Source: Paenibacillus kobensis NBRC 15729
GTDB taxonomy: Bacteria > Bacillota > Bacilli > Paenibacillales > Paenibacillaceae
Assembly (NCBI RefSeq): GCF_004000825.1
Contig: NZ_BILZ01000043.1
Coordinates: 1-51,929 of the forward strand
DNA length: 51,929 nt
Reading direction: 5' to 3'
Positions 1-9,297 of the stretch are shown here, piece after piece. The notes under the pieces are model-generated. The model saw only the letters and a program-made list of their open reading frames with translations. It searched no databases and was not told the origin of the DNA. The number at the start of each line of letters is the position of its first letter. Position 1 is the first letter of the stretch. The translations under genes and the position numbers were made by a program.

Positions 1-3
1 GCT

Positions 4-540
4 GTGAGAAATAAGAGTCCTTGCGGAACACTTATTTCCGTTCATCAGGCCGCTCAACCGCTGTAAGAGTCTCTCAACGTCGCTTAATTACTCTAATGTC
101 GCATAAATGCACGGCGGTGGCGGATTTAAGAGGCTTTGGGAGACACTTAATTTGCTCGAGCGAACGCGCGGTGTGAAATAAGAGTCCTTGCGGGACACTT
201 ATTTCCGTTCATCCGACTGCTGAACCACTATAAGAGTCTCTCAACGTCACTTAATTACTCTTAAGTCGCATGAACGCACGACAGCGGCGGGTTTAAGAGA
301 CTTTGGGAGTCACTTAAATTACACGAACGTGTGCATGGTGTGAAATAAGCGTCCTTGCGGGACGCTTATTTCCGTTCATCAGACCGCTGAACCGCTGTAA
401 GAGTCTCTCAACGTCGCTTAATTCCTCTAATGTCGTATAAATGCACGGCGGCAGCGGATTTAAGAGACTTTGGGAGACACTTAAATTACTCGAACGTGTG
501 CATGGTGTGAAATAAGCGTCCTTGCGGGACGCTTATTTCA
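4..540. repeat. 167-bp tandem repeat array, about 3.2 copies
   Basis: Units begin at 4, 171 and 338, with a partial fourth unit from 505 to 540; the period is exactly 167. Each unit carries three stem-loop-like segments with related arms (AATAAGnGTCC/GGACnCTTATT, TAAGnG/CTTA and TTTAAGnG/CTTAAA). In copies 1 and 2 the first hairpin has an A opposite A; in copies 3 and 4 the same position is a C:G pair. No coding potential is seen. The function is unknown; the array may continue to the left of the window. Confidence 0.85.
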
Positions 541-549
541 GCCTCCCTG

Positions 550-651
550 CGGCACGCCCAGCCCCTGATAGAGCAGATTTTTCTGCTCTATTCGCCCCGG
601 CGGCACGCCCAGCCCCGGATAGAGCAGATTTTTCTGCTCTATTCGCCCTGG
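550..651. repeat. 51-bp direct repeat, two copies, each with a hairpin
   Basis: Two adjacent copies (550-600 and 601-651) differ at only two or so positions. Each contains the palindrome AGAGCAGA-TTTT-TCTGCTCT. They lie between the 167-bp array and the terminator of the GH26 gene. They resemble back-to-back transcription terminators or a small mobile hairpin element; no product is suggested. Confidence 0.75.
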
Positions 652-665
652 CGGCCGCACGAACT

Positions 666-704
666 AAAAAAACTCCCAAGGTCATCAACCAATGACCTTG
701 GGAG
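666..704 (-). terminator. Rho-independent terminator of the GH26 mannanase gene
   Basis: A perfect 13-bp stem (673-685 with 692-704, loop of 6) is followed on the minus strand by seven T residues at 672-666. It begins 12 bp beyond the stop codon of the GH26 gene. Confidence 0.9.
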
Positions 705-716
705 CCAACACCTTCC

Positions 717-3700
717 TTACCGGTATGCTTTTACTTCATCCACGTATACCGTCGCAGTGCCGGACGTTCCGCCCGGCGTTACGATTTGTACGCCGATCGA
801 ATTGACCGACTTCAGATCGTCCGGCGTATAAGCCGGAACGCCTGAATCGACCCACGGATTCATGTTCGAGAAGTCGATCCGCAGCGTCGCGAACCCCGCG
901 CTGTCTGCCGACAATGCGCCGGAATCGATCCACACCTTGTAGCCGCGCAGTTGAATGAACAGCTTCGCTTGTACGCCGGCAACGGCGGAGTCGATTTTCA
1001 CCTTCGCTTCCAACCCATTAAAGCCGCTCAGATCGACAGCGCCCGCCTTGCTGACAGCCAAATACTCGCCGCCCGACTGCCAGTTCACGTCCGTCTTCAG
1101 TACATCATAGTTCTGGCCGTTATCTGCATATACAGCTTTCGTCACCGTCAAATTGCTGGCGGAGTTCCCGCTCCAGCCTTCCGTGTCGGCAGCGAAGCCG
1201 AACACAACGTCCGGCAGCGCCGCTGGCAGTGTCACATCCTTCACCATCAGCTTCGCCTCCGCACCGCTGTTGCTAAGTTCCTCCAATTTGATGCCGATAA
1301 GCTTAATATCTTTCAGATCTACGCCCGCAATAGCCGCGGCATCTTTCAACGAGATTGTCAGCGTCGCCTCTCCCATAGAACCGATCGCAACCGGCGTACC
1401 GCTGTCTACCCACGTCCATCCGCTGCCGCTCTTAAAGAACAAACGCGCCTTCGCCGTACCTTCACTAAGCTTGACCGTGGCGTTCAATGTATCGAGCTTC
1501 GACACGTTCAGCCCCGCCGGCGAAACGGTCAGTTCAAATTCCTCGTTCCACGCGCCGCTGGAAGAATTATTCCCCGTATTGATGAGCGGGAAATTCACCG
1601 TTAGCGCACCCTCGGCTGCGTCGTGGCCAATATCGTGCGCACCCGCCGTATTGTTCTCCAGCTTCCAGCCCGTGATGTCGGCAGCAGAATCGAATCCATA
1701 CAGCACGCCCGCCTGCATACCCGGCTGCTCGCCCGCCTCCGGCAGCTCCGCTATTCCATCCGCATGCACGGCACGGATGTCATCGAAATACAGAACGCCG
1801 CTATGGCCGCCGCCATCCATCGCATTAATGTAAAGATTGAAGTTCGTTACCTTCTTGAGCGTCTCTTTCGTCACCGGACCGCCGGAACTCCATGGCGCAA
1901 CGGCAAAATCGCTGAACGGAATCGTTAAGCTGTACGCTTGTGACGGATCCAGCACCGGATACGCCTCGTAGGCGGTTCCGTTCATCATAATCTGCACAAC
2001 GAGCTTCAGCGGCTTGCCCTCCTTGGCGAACGAGCCCGCACTATCCGTCTTCAACCATAACTTCAGCGCGTTATTGCCCGACCAATCGGCTGTGCCCAAG
2101 CTTTTGCCTACGCCTGTGTAACCAGCTGTATTGACGGCGAACTGCAATTTCATGCCGTAGTCACCGGACGTCTTCCCATCCGAACTGAGCGAGACATTAA
2201 CGTCATCGCCGCCCGCTTTCGGATATTTCGCGGCAAGCGCATCGCTGGAGCCGCCGTATCCTTCATAATCATCGACAATTCCCGTATCCAGAATTGGAGC
2301 AGTATAAGCATTATACAGACCCAAATCATCGACCAAAATGGAAACCGGTACGGTCGCCCCCAGTCCGCTTCCCACGAGTGAAACCGCAAGTCCGGACGCT
2401 TGCGCCGCAGCCGCAGCGTTGTTCAGTTCAATGACCGCGTCGTACTTGTAGTAAGCCGTGCCTCCAACCGTCACTTGATCGAGATCAGCAAGCGTCTTCT
2501 TCGTTGCATTCTCGCCGTACTTGAAGCCCCAATCCTCCGGATACATAGCAACCGCTTGAACCGCTGCACCCGTTCCGCCCGCCGATACCGGGATAAGAGC
2601 CGACAGCTTCAGCCGCTGAACCTGACCCAGATTAACGCCGTTCAGAGCGTCCTGCGTCAGCTGAATCTTGAATTCCTGCCAAGTATCCGCTGCATTCAAG
2701 CCGGACAACTGCATATCAAGCTTGCCATCGCCATCTGCTTCCGCGTGCGCAAGCGCCATTTGAATGTTGGAAGGATAAGTGCCGTTATTTTGAACGAATG
2801 AGAGACTGTCTGCCGCATCAAAGGTAAACCTCTTCACTTCCAGCTCCCGCACTTTCACGAACACCGAAATCGTCTGCTCCAGCTTCCCGCCGTCAGGCAA
2901 ATAAGCGCGCACCGTCACTGTTGCCGATTTGCCGTTCAGTTCCGCCGACGGTTTCCATGTTCCCGTATAATAACCGCCCGCATCCAAAGCCATCTCTGTC
3001 TCAGCGCCATCCGCTCCTATGCTGTACGTGACCTTGACCGGTGCCGTATGGAGAACCCGGGCACGAATAATAGTAGATGCCTCGCTAGCTGTACCGACGT
3101 TAGTCGGCGACACGATATGGAGGAACGGTTGTTCCGCCGCCGACTCCACCGTACGGTCATACACATTGGCCGCTTGAACTTCAGCCGCGAAGGACGTGTA
3201 CGGATCTTCATAGTAGTCGACGAAGTCCGGCAGCAGCTCATGGCTGCCCTTACCTGCGACATCCTTATACGGAACGAACAGGTTGCGCTCGTCATCGAAA
3301 TTCGCCCACGTCAGCATATAAGCAATCCGCTTCGCGTCCGGGTCGTTCTTGATCGCGTTCATCACTTTCGTGAACCAATGCAGGTCGCTGTTCCCTGTCG
3401 TCTTCATGCCCTGTGCACTAAAACCGTACTCCGACAGCGTGGCGATCTTCCCTTTGCGGTCGGCGGTCTGGGCAATCATCTTCAAATCTTTCACCAAGCC
3501 GCCGAGGAACGCGTCGCTTCCCGCGTTGTCTTTGCTGTCATACTGGTCCATGCCTAGAATATCGACGTAATCGTCTCCTGGGTACGTGGTCAAATATTCG
3601 TTCTCGTTGCCGTTGAACGGTCCATTTGGCGAAAATACGTACAAAAAGTTGCGAACTTGCTTCACATCCCGCAAATATTCCACCGTATAACGGTACAGCT

Positions 3701-5672
3701 CCACATATTCCGCTTTGGTCGTCGTCGCCGCTCCCCACCAGAACCAGCTGCCGTTCTGCTCATGAAATGGGCGGAACAATACCGGAATTAAATCACCATT
3801 GTCATCCTTCAACCCGTTGGCAAAATGAGCGATCCGATCGAGATATTGATTGAACGCATCGTTCTTATCGCCGCCAGGCAAAATACGGGTGACGACTGAC
3901 TGCGTCGCGTCTGCCGTGTTACTCGTATCATTGAAGCTGCCGCCCGTAACAAAATTGTACGGATGCGTGCTAAGCGTCACGATGCCGCCGAGCGAATGAG
4001 CCTTCTTCATCGCTGCGCTAAGCCCTTTGCGGCTCTCCTCGTAATCGCCAGCAACACCCGGCGGGTTCTCCCGGCCGTCCAGACTGAGCGTATCCCAGCC
4101 GAACACTGCCGGGTAGTCACCCACGCCGTTCTTCACATCGGAGATGACGTCGCCTTGGGCATCCTTGCCCGCAAAGGAAACGGTCGTATCATGCTGATGG
4201 CCGAACAACACTTCTTCGCCGCGCGCCTCTTGCAAGTACGCGAACAGCGACTTCGTCTCATCCGTCGCTTGTTCGTCGACGAGATTCACCTTCTGATCGT
4301 CAGGAACTTCGCCATTTCCATTTCCATTCCCATTGCCGTTGCCGTTGCCATTCCCGGTACCTTCGCCATTACCGCTTCCCGTACCGGAGCCGTTGCCCGT
4401 GCCAGTACCTGTGCCCGCATTGCCTCCGTTCGAAGTCCCGCCCGACTCATTCTGTCCGCCCGATTGAGGCTTGCCTTCCTTCCAAGCGTACACGCCGCTG
4501 CTCGTAATCGTCTGTCCATTCACGACAATGCTGCCGCCGCTCGGAAGCGTAATCGCAAACTCACCTGTCATGGTACCAATATCGACCGTCGAGCCTGACG
4601 CTTCCCCGCTAACGATTAGCGTTTGAATGGATGAGCCCGCTTCCACAATCAACTCCCCGATAGAATGCAGTATAAATTCCTTCAGTTTCGATCCGCCCGA
4701 AACCACGATTCGCACTTCGCCCTCGGCACGGTCTACAACGACATTCGACAGCTCGGAAGATTCAATATGTATGGAGTGATCGCCGCCGCCTAACACATAC
4801 GTCGTCCCTTTGACCGTTACGCCTTGCAGAGTAACCTCGCCATCGGCAATACCAGGAGCCAAATACAGATTGCCGGAAACCGAAGCATCCTGCAGCTTGG
4901 CGCCGCTGTGATTCATAACCACATTCCCGTCGATCGTTCCACCGACTACAGCGCCCGCTTCGTAGTAATATTTCGCAATCAACCGGTCAATGACCGTCAC
5001 CAGCTCTGCTCGGGTAATCTCTCCTTGCGGGCGGAACGTGCCGTCCACATACCCTGTAAGAACATCCTTCAGAGCTGCTACCGCCTCACGCGCATAAGAG
5101 CTGATTTGACCCGCATCCGTGAACGAGAGGTCTGCTCCTCCGCCGCTCAACTTAAGCGCTTTTGCCAACAGTACGGCAGCATCCTGGCGCTTTACGGCAG
5201 ACGCCGCATTGGATTTATTGCCGGGATACCCTTCATAATAGCCGGCTTGACGGGCAATGCTCAGCGCCTCTTCATACCAAGCTCCTGCTGGGATGTCGGC
5301 GAACAACTCGCTGGACTTTGCATAATAGCCGAACAGACGGTTCATAATCGTGACCAACTCTGCCCGCGTCACCTTACCGCCAGGACGGAGCGAACCGTCC
5401 GCGAATCCTTGAATGACGCCATAACCCGCCCACTTGTTCAAGCTTGCCGCAGCCCAACCGCCATCCACTGCAGCAGCCGTCAACTGCTGTTCAACTTTCT
5501 GAGACGCCGCAGCCGTGACTGCCACCCCCTGAACGGAACCCGTAATAAGCAGCGATGCCGACAGCGCCGCAGCCATAACGGACGCCGATCGTTTCCTCAT
5601 TGTCTTCGATTGGTTCAACTTTTTCCCTTTGTTCAACTTACCCACTCTCCCGCCTAATAAATTCGAATCCAC
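717..5672 (-). CDS. S-layer-anchored modular beta-mannanase (GH26)
   Basis: A secreted enzyme that cleaves beta-1,4-mannan at the cell surface. In order: a signal peptide after a basic stretch (about residues 25-56), three SLH repeats (about 75-235) for anchoring to secondary cell-wall polymer, a beta-rich spacer, a Gly/Asn/Thr-rich linker (about 410-455), a GH26 barrel (about 465-850) with acid/base E638 in FRPFHE and nucleophile E748 in TLSEYG, an Ig-like module, and several beta-sandwich modules that look like carbohydrate-binding domains (CBM11-, CBM23- or CBM27-like). At 1651 residues it is a large member of the family. The start is uncertain: the outermost GTG has its AGGTGG directly abutting, and starts at residues 10, 13, 19 or 25 are also possible. 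It lies downstream of the importer genes on the same strand and has its own cre-like site. GH26 is confident; the binding-module families are not. Confidence 0.93.
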   Translation of the reverse strand: MDSNLLGGRVGKLNKGKKLNQSKTMRKRSASVMAAALSASLLITGSVQGVAVTAAASQKVEQQLTAAAVDGGWAAASLNKWAGYGVIQGFADGSLRPGGKVTRAELVTIMNRLFGYYAKSSELFADIPAGAWYEEALSIARQAGYYEGYPGNKSNAASAVKRQDAAVLLAKALKLSGGGADLSFTDAGQISSYAREAVAALKDVLTGYVDGTFRPQGEITRAELVTVIDRLIAKYYYEAGAVVGGTIDGNVVMNHSGAKLQDASVSGNLYLAPGIADGEVTLQGVTVKGTTYVLGGGDHSIHIESSELSNVVVDRAEGEVRIVVSGGSKLKEFILHSIGELIVEAGSSIQTLIVSGEASGSTVDIGTMTGEFAITLPSGGSIVVNGQTITSSGVYAWKEGKPQSGGQNESGGTSNGGNAGTGTGTGNGSGTGSGNGEGTGNGNGNGNGNGNGNGEVPDDQKVNLVDEQATDETKSLFAYLQEARGEEVLFGHQHDTTVSFAGKDAQGDVISDVKNGVGDYPAVFGWDTLSLDGRENPPGVAGDYEESRKGLSAAMKKAHSLGGIVTLSTHPYNFVTGGSFNDTSNTADATQSVVTRILPGGDKNDAFNQYLDRIAHFANGLKDDNGDLIPVLFRPFHEQNGSWFWWGAATTTKAEYVELYRYTVEYLRDVKQVRNFLYVFSPNGPFNGNENEYLTTYPGDDYVDILGMDQYDSKDNAGSDAFLGGLVKDLKMIAQTADRKGKIATLSEYGFSAQGMKTTGNSDLHWFTKVMNAIKNDPDAKRIAYMLTWANFDDERNLFVPYKDVAGKGSHELLPDFVDYYEDPYTSFAAEVQAANVYDRTVESAAEQPFLHIVSPTNVGTASEASTIIRARVLHTAPVKVTYSIGADGAETEMALDAGGYYTGTWKPSAELNGKSATVTVRAYLPDGGKLEQTISVFVKVRELEVKRFTFDAADSLSFVQNNGTYPSNIQMALAHAEADGDGKLDMQLSGLNAADTWQEFKIQLTQDALNGVNLGQVQRLKLSALIPVSAGGTGAAVQAVAMYPEDWGFKYGENATKKTLADLDQVTVGGTAYYKYDAVIELNNAAAAAQASGLAVSLVGSGLGATVPVSILVDDLGLYNAYTAPILDTGIVDDYEGYGGSSDALAAKYPKAGGDDVNVSLSSDGKTSGDYGMKLQFAVNTAGYTGVGKSLGTADWSGNNALKLWLKTDSAGSFAKEGKPLKLVVQIMMNGTAYEAYPVLDPSQAYSLTIPFSDFAVAPWSSGGPVTKETLKKVTNFNLYINAMDGGGHSGVLYFDDIRAVHADGIAELPEAGEQPGMQAGVLYGFDSAADITGWKLENNTAGAHDIGHDAAEGALTVNFPLINTGNNSSSGAWNEEFELTVSPAGLNVSKLDTLNATVKLSEGTAKARLFFKSGSGWTWVDSGTPVAIGSMGEATLTISLKDAAAIAGVDLKDIKLIGIKLEELSNSGAEAKLMVKDVTLPAALPDVVFGFAADTEGWSGNSASNLTVTKAVYADNGQNYDVLKTDVNWQSGGEYLAVSKAGAVDLSGFNGLEAKVKIDSAVAGVQAKLFIQLRGYKVWIDSGALSADSAGFATLRIDFSNMNPWVDSGVPAYTPDDLKSVNSIGVQIVTPGGTSGTATVYVDEVKAYR

Positions 5673-5679
5673 CCACCTA

Positions 5680-5693
5680 ATAAAGCGCTTACA
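5680..5693. promoter_or_regulatory. cre-like (LacI/CcpA-family) operator before the GH26 gene
   Basis: On the minus strand it reads TGTAAGCGCTTTAT, matching the cre consensus TGWAARCGYTWNCW at 13 of 14 positions, with a palindromic AAGCGCTT core. It lies immediately upstream of the start and next to a TATTAT that could be a -10 box, where a repressor would block initiation. The protein could be CcpA or another LacI-family repressor. Confidence 0.6.
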
Positions 5694-5739
5694 TAATAGA
5701 TAAAATAAAACGATTCCCCGTCTTCCAATGACACAATCT

Positions 5740-5773
5740 CAGAGGAAAGCCGCCTGCTGCCTGCTTCCCTCTG
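5740..5773 (-). terminator. Possible terminator after the mannan importer genes
   Basis: An imperfect hairpin (CAGAGG-AAGC arms, 11-nt loop) lies just past the stop of the second permease gene. The T tract is weak, so some read-through into the GH26 gene is likely. Confidence 0.45.
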
Positions 5774-5797
5774 AATATTGCCGCACAGCGAATGACG

Positions 5798-6628
5798 CTA
5801 TTTGACCGCGCCGTTCGTCACGCCCGCGAAAATGTACCGCTGCATCAGCAAATACATAATCGCCGTCGGAATCATAATAATGAGAATCGCGGATGAAACC
5901 ATTTGCCAATCCCCGCTGTTAACGCCGAAGAACCGCATAAGCGACGTCGACACGACGACCTTGTCGGGATCCGACAGATACAGAAACGGCGTGTACATAT
6001 CGTTGTAGATCGCAATCGTCTTCAGGATGACGATCGTCGCCGTTGCCGGTCCCAGCAGCGGAAGAATGATGGAGTAGAAAATTTTGAACAAGGAAGCCCC
6101 CTCCATCATCGCTGCCTCGTCCAGATCGTAAGGAATGTTGCGAATGAACTGCAGATAAATATAAATTTGCAAAATGTCGGCGCCGACGTAAAGCAGTACC
6201 GGCCCCATCAAGTGATTCGTCAGATCAAGGCTTTGAATCGTTTTGTAGTTAATGACCTGCGTCGTGATTTGCGGAATAATCGTCGCGAACAGGAACAAGC
6301 CGACGAGCGGTCCCTGAAGCTTGAATTGAAACCGGGATACCGCATAACAGAATGCCGATCCGAGCAAGACGTTCAGCACCAGTGAGACGCCCAGTATGAC
6401 GACTGTATTACCGAACGCGCGTCCCATATCAGCTGAAGTGAACGCTTCGCTGAAATTGCTGAAGTTCAAGAAATTCGAAGGCAGCGACATCGTCGACTTG
6501 GTCAAATATTCGTCAGGCGTCTTAAACGCATTCGTTACAATAATGTAGGGCGGGAACAAGATGACGAACGCCGCGATCAGCAAGGATAAATATTTCGTCA
6601 CGGTCCATAGCGGTTTTTCTTTCGTCAC
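5798..6628 (-). CDS. Carbohydrate ABC transporter permease, MalG type (CUT1)
   Basis: An integral membrane subunit of a sugar importer, 276 residues with about six hydrophobic segments. The EAA loop that docks the ATPase reads DLDEAAMMEGAS (about residues 165-180). The GTG start is supported by GGAGGGG six bases upstream. It begins two bases after the stop of the partner permease, so the two are translationally linked. Context in the mannan locus suggests mannooligosaccharides as substrate; that is inference. No ATPase gene is present, as is common for CUT1 systems served by a shared MsmX-type ATPase. Confidence 0.93.
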   Translation of the reverse strand: MTKEKPLWTVTKYLSLLIAAFVILFPPYIIVTNAFKTPDEYLTKSTMSLPSNFLNFSNFSEAFTSADMGRAFGNTVVILGVSLVLNVLLGSAFCYAVSRFQFKLQGPLVGLFLFATIIPQITTQVINYKTIQSLDLTNHLMGPVLLYVGADILQIYIYLQFIRNIPYDLDEAAMMEGASLFKIFYSIILPLLGPATATIVILKTIAIYNDMYTPFLYLSDPDKVVVSTSLMRFFGVNSGDWQMVSSAILIIMIPTAIMYLLMQRYIFAGVTNGAVK

Positions 6629-6630
6629 CG

Positions 6631-7512
6631 TTAACCCCTCCCTTTCAAGAAGTATCTTTGAATCGACAACACGAGGACGACAGATATCAACAAGACTACG
6701 CTCATAGCGGATGCAAGCCCATAGTTGTTAAACTGGAAGGCAGTCTCGATAATTTTCATAACAAAGGTTTCGCTCGCCCCCGCAGGTCCGCCGTTCGTCA
6801 ATACAAATGGAAGGTCGAATACTTCCAGCGCGCCCGTTACGGTCAGGAACAAGTTCAGCTCAATAATTTTGTAAATGTTCGGAAGCGTAATGAAACGGAA
6901 TTTCTGCCAATTGTTCGCGCCGTCGATGGACGCCGCTTCATACAAATCAGAAGGAATGGATTGCAGCGCAGCCAAGTATATGACCATGTTGAAGCCCATA
7001 AACCGCCAGAAGCCGATGGAAGCGAGCGTGTAGTTCACGAAGCTTTCCGTCCCCAGCCAACTCGTCTCCGAACCAAGACCCAGCTTGCCGAGCAAGAAAT
7101 TAAGCGAGCCGTTCGTCGTATCGAATACATAACCGAACGTATACGCAACCGCTACGCCATTGAGGATGTACGGAAGAAACAGCAGCAATCTAAAGAAGTA
7201 ACGCCCTTTGAGCTTGCCGTTCAATACGATAGCGAAGTAGATCGCGACGATATTTTGCACGATGCCGACGACGAAATACGCGACATTATGTTTGAATACG
7301 CCGAAAATTTCCGGATTCGAGAACACTTCCTCATAATTGCGGAACCCGATCCAGTCCTTATCCGGACTCATGCCATCCCAATTCGTGAAGCTGAGCCGAA
7401 TAAGCTCGAGCGCGGGATAATAGGAAAATGTCAAAAGCAGAAGAAGAGGCAGCGCGACGAACGATATGATGATTATTTTCTTTTGAGTTCCAAAAGGAAG
7501 TCTGCTAAGCAT
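6631..7512 (-). CDS. Carbohydrate ABC transporter permease, MalF type (CUT1)
   Basis: The first permease of the importer, 293 residues with about six membrane segments. The EAA loop is DLYEAASIDGANNW (about residues 190-205). An ATG start follows GGAAGGGG. It sits between the binding-protein gene (gap about 120 bp) and the MalG-type permease (gap 2 bp), in the usual order for CUT1 importers. Mannooligosaccharide specificity is inferred only from the flanking GH26, GH113, epimerase and GH130 genes. Confidence 0.93.
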   Translation of the reverse strand: MLSRLPFGTQKKIIIISFVALPLLLLLTFSYYPALELIRLSFTNWDGMSPDKDWIGFRNYEEVFSNPEIFGVFKHNVAYFVVGIVQNIVAIYFAIVLNGKLKGRYFFRLLLFLPYILNGVAVAYTFGYVFDTTNGSLNFLLGKLGLGSETSWLGTESFVNYTLASIGFWRFMGFNMVIYLAALQSIPSDLYEAASIDGANNWQKFRFITLPNIYKIIELNLFLTVTGALEVFDLPFVLTNGGPAGASETFVMKIIETAFQFNNYGLASAMSVVLLISVVLVLSIQRYFLKGRG

Positions 7513-7633
7513 GGGACCCCTTCCTCTCCCGTTTCTTATTTCGCATCATGCAGTGCTAGTGCTAGAACTGCTCATGATGCACGCCGCAGGAACGGATGTC
7601 ATGCCGACATCCGTTCCATCGCTTTAGCGTTTC

Positions 7634-8947
7634 TTATTTCACGACATTTTTCTTTGCGTTCGCCCACAGCTTGTTGTACTTATCAAGAATCGATTGAGGA
7701 TCCTTGCTCAGGACGAATTCTTGAACGACGCGGCCTTGATCGATTTGCGCTTGGTTGGCAATCGCCGTTGCCGTATCGTTCGGAGGACCTGCTTCGATGT
7801 ACTGCGGGTTGTAGCCGTTGAATTCAGCAAGTTGAGCCAGCTTCGATTCTTTGTCCTTCAGCGTCGGGATGAGACCTGCAAAATCTTCAAAGCCGGACTC
7901 CTCGATCATCCATTTGACGAACGCTTTAGCTGCTGCAACGTTGCCGTCTTTGTTAACCGCATAGAACCAGTCCGGGTTAAGCGGAGCTTTCACCGTACCC
8001 GAGTTGTCGGACGGGAACGGGAAGAAGCCTACGTCTTCGGATGCTGCGCCATTCTCGATAACTTGGTTGATGACCCAGTTGCCGAGCAGATACATGCCGA
8101 ACTTGCCTTGCGCAACGTCTTTCTTCGAATTTTCCCAGTTCGTCGAGTTAACGTCTTTCTCAAGAAGTCCTTTTTCGTACAGCGTGCGAAGAATGGACCA
8201 CGATTGACCGTACACGCCGTCCAGCGTATATGGCGCGTCGCTATCGGCACGTTTGTTCTGGTGATCCGATACGCCGCCGATCATCGTCGGTACGTCGTAG
8301 ATCCACGCGTCAAGCGGCCATTTGTCTTTGAAGTTGGAAGCGAGCGGAACGATGCCGGCGTCTTTCAGCTTTTGGGCAGCCGCATAGAACTCGTCCAGCG
8401 TTTTCGGAACTGCCGTAATGCCGGCTTTCTCGAACGCCTTCTTGTTGTAGACGATGCCGACCGTGCTGCTGCCGGACGAAACGCCGTACATTTTATTTTC
8501 GAACGCTTTCAACGTTTTGAAGCTGATGTCGCCAGTGAACTGGATATCGTCAAGCGGAGCAAAATATTTCGGGAAGTCCGAATTCGGGATACCAGGACCG
8601 ATCAGCATGACGTCAGGGAATTTGCCCGTCGCGATCCGAATTTTAGAGTTTTTCTCATAATCGAGAATGCCTTCGAATTCGATCGTCACGCCTGGATATT
8701 TCTCTTCGAACCGCTCTTTGTACTCCTTGTATTCCTTGCCGACCATATCCGTACGGTTCGTCAAGAATACGACTTTGCCTTTGAGTTCTTCCCCGCCGGC
8801 CGTTGTTTCTTCCGGTGTCGTCGTTTTCTCCGTCGTCTCCTTGCCGGTGTCAGCAGGCTTCGGATCGTCTTTGCTGTCTTTGCCACAAGCCGCTAACATT
8901 GTTAGCATAAGAATACTTACAAGTAATAACGATACTGCTTTTTTCAT
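7634..8947 (-). CDS. Extracellular sugar-binding lipoprotein of the mannan ABC importer
   Basis: A family-1 solute-binding protein of 437 residues. The N-terminus is a lipoprotein signal with lipobox LAAC (lipidated C21), then an acidic Thr/Glu-rich spacer and the typical fold with a NKKAFEKAGI segment. It would capture mannooligosaccharides released by the GH26 enzyme and pass them to the two permeases downstream in the same operon. The ATG is preceded by GGGGGAAGAG. It is clearly paralogous to the orphan binding protein at 13176-14465: both have LTNR(T/V)D near the mature N-terminus, a PGVT(I/V)EF(E/Q)G segment and matching spacing. The ligand is inferred from context. Confidence 0.93.
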   Translation of the reverse strand: MKKAVSLLLVSILMLTMLAACGKDSKDDPKPADTGKETTEKTTTPEETTAGGEELKGKVVFLTNRTDMVGKEYKEYKERFEEKYPGVTIEFEGILDYEKNSKIRIATGKFPDVMLIGPGIPNSDFPKYFAPLDDIQFTGDISFKTLKAFENKMYGVSSGSSTVGIVYNKKAFEKAGITAVPKTLDEFYAAAQKLKDAGIVPLASNFKDKWPLDAWIYDVPTMIGGVSDHQNKRADSDAPYTLDGVYGQSWSILRTLYEKGLLEKDVNSTNWENSKKDVAQGKFGMYLLGNWVINQVIENGAASEDVGFFPFPSDNSGTVKAPLNPDWFYAVNKDGNVAAAKAFVKWMIEESGFEDFAGLIPTLKDKESKLAQLAEFNGYNPQYIEAGPPNDTATAIANQAQIDQGRVVQEFVLSKDPQSILDKYNKLWANAKKNVVK

Positions 8948-9083
8948 TCTTCTCTTCCCCCTCTATTCGTGTTTGGTACCGCTTGCAAATTGAGTATATC
9001 GCCTTACTGCTCTCAATGAAATGGTCTGAATTATCTTTTATAGTCTTCAAATTACTTCTTTAACCGACAATTTAAAAATAGGT

Positions 9084-9097
9084 TGAGAGCGCTATAT
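9084..9097. promoter_or_regulatory. cre-like operator in the divergent mannan promoter region
   Basis: TGAGAGCGCTATAT matches the cre consensus at 12 of 14 positions with a palindromic AGCGCT core. It lies about 137 bp upstream of the binding-protein gene and about 200 bp upstream of the GH113 gene. The 350-bp gap 8948-9297 otherwise holds AT-rich promoter-like sequence and no gene. Confidence 0.45.
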
Positions 9098-9145
9098 TAT
9101 GCCAAAACCCATCTATTTTATATATATTGAAGACATCCAATTGCA

Positions 9146-9159
9146 TTGAAACGCTTCCA
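9146..9159. promoter_or_regulatory. Second cre-like operator, nearer the GH113 gene
   Basis: TTGAAACGCTTCCA matches the cre consensus at about 12 of 14 positions. It is about 140 bp upstream of the GH113 start. Together with the sites at 9084 and 5680 it suggests common control of the locus by CcpA or another LacI-family repressor. No dedicated regulator gene lies in the locus. Confidence 0.5.
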
Positions 9160-9297
9160 ATTTATTTTTTCCCTCTGCCCTATTGCCAAACGAACGATGA
9201 TGCGGTTTACTTGTGATAACAAATCTATTTTTGTTATGCTAACTTTTAAATAAATACAACTAACTTCATGTTTGATTGGAAGATTGGAGAGGTGTAC

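Noticed and set aside
3963-5657. Several plus-strand frames of 200-280 codons opposite the GH26 gene
   Set aside because: They are antisense shadows of a gene with clear domain structure and have no start signals.
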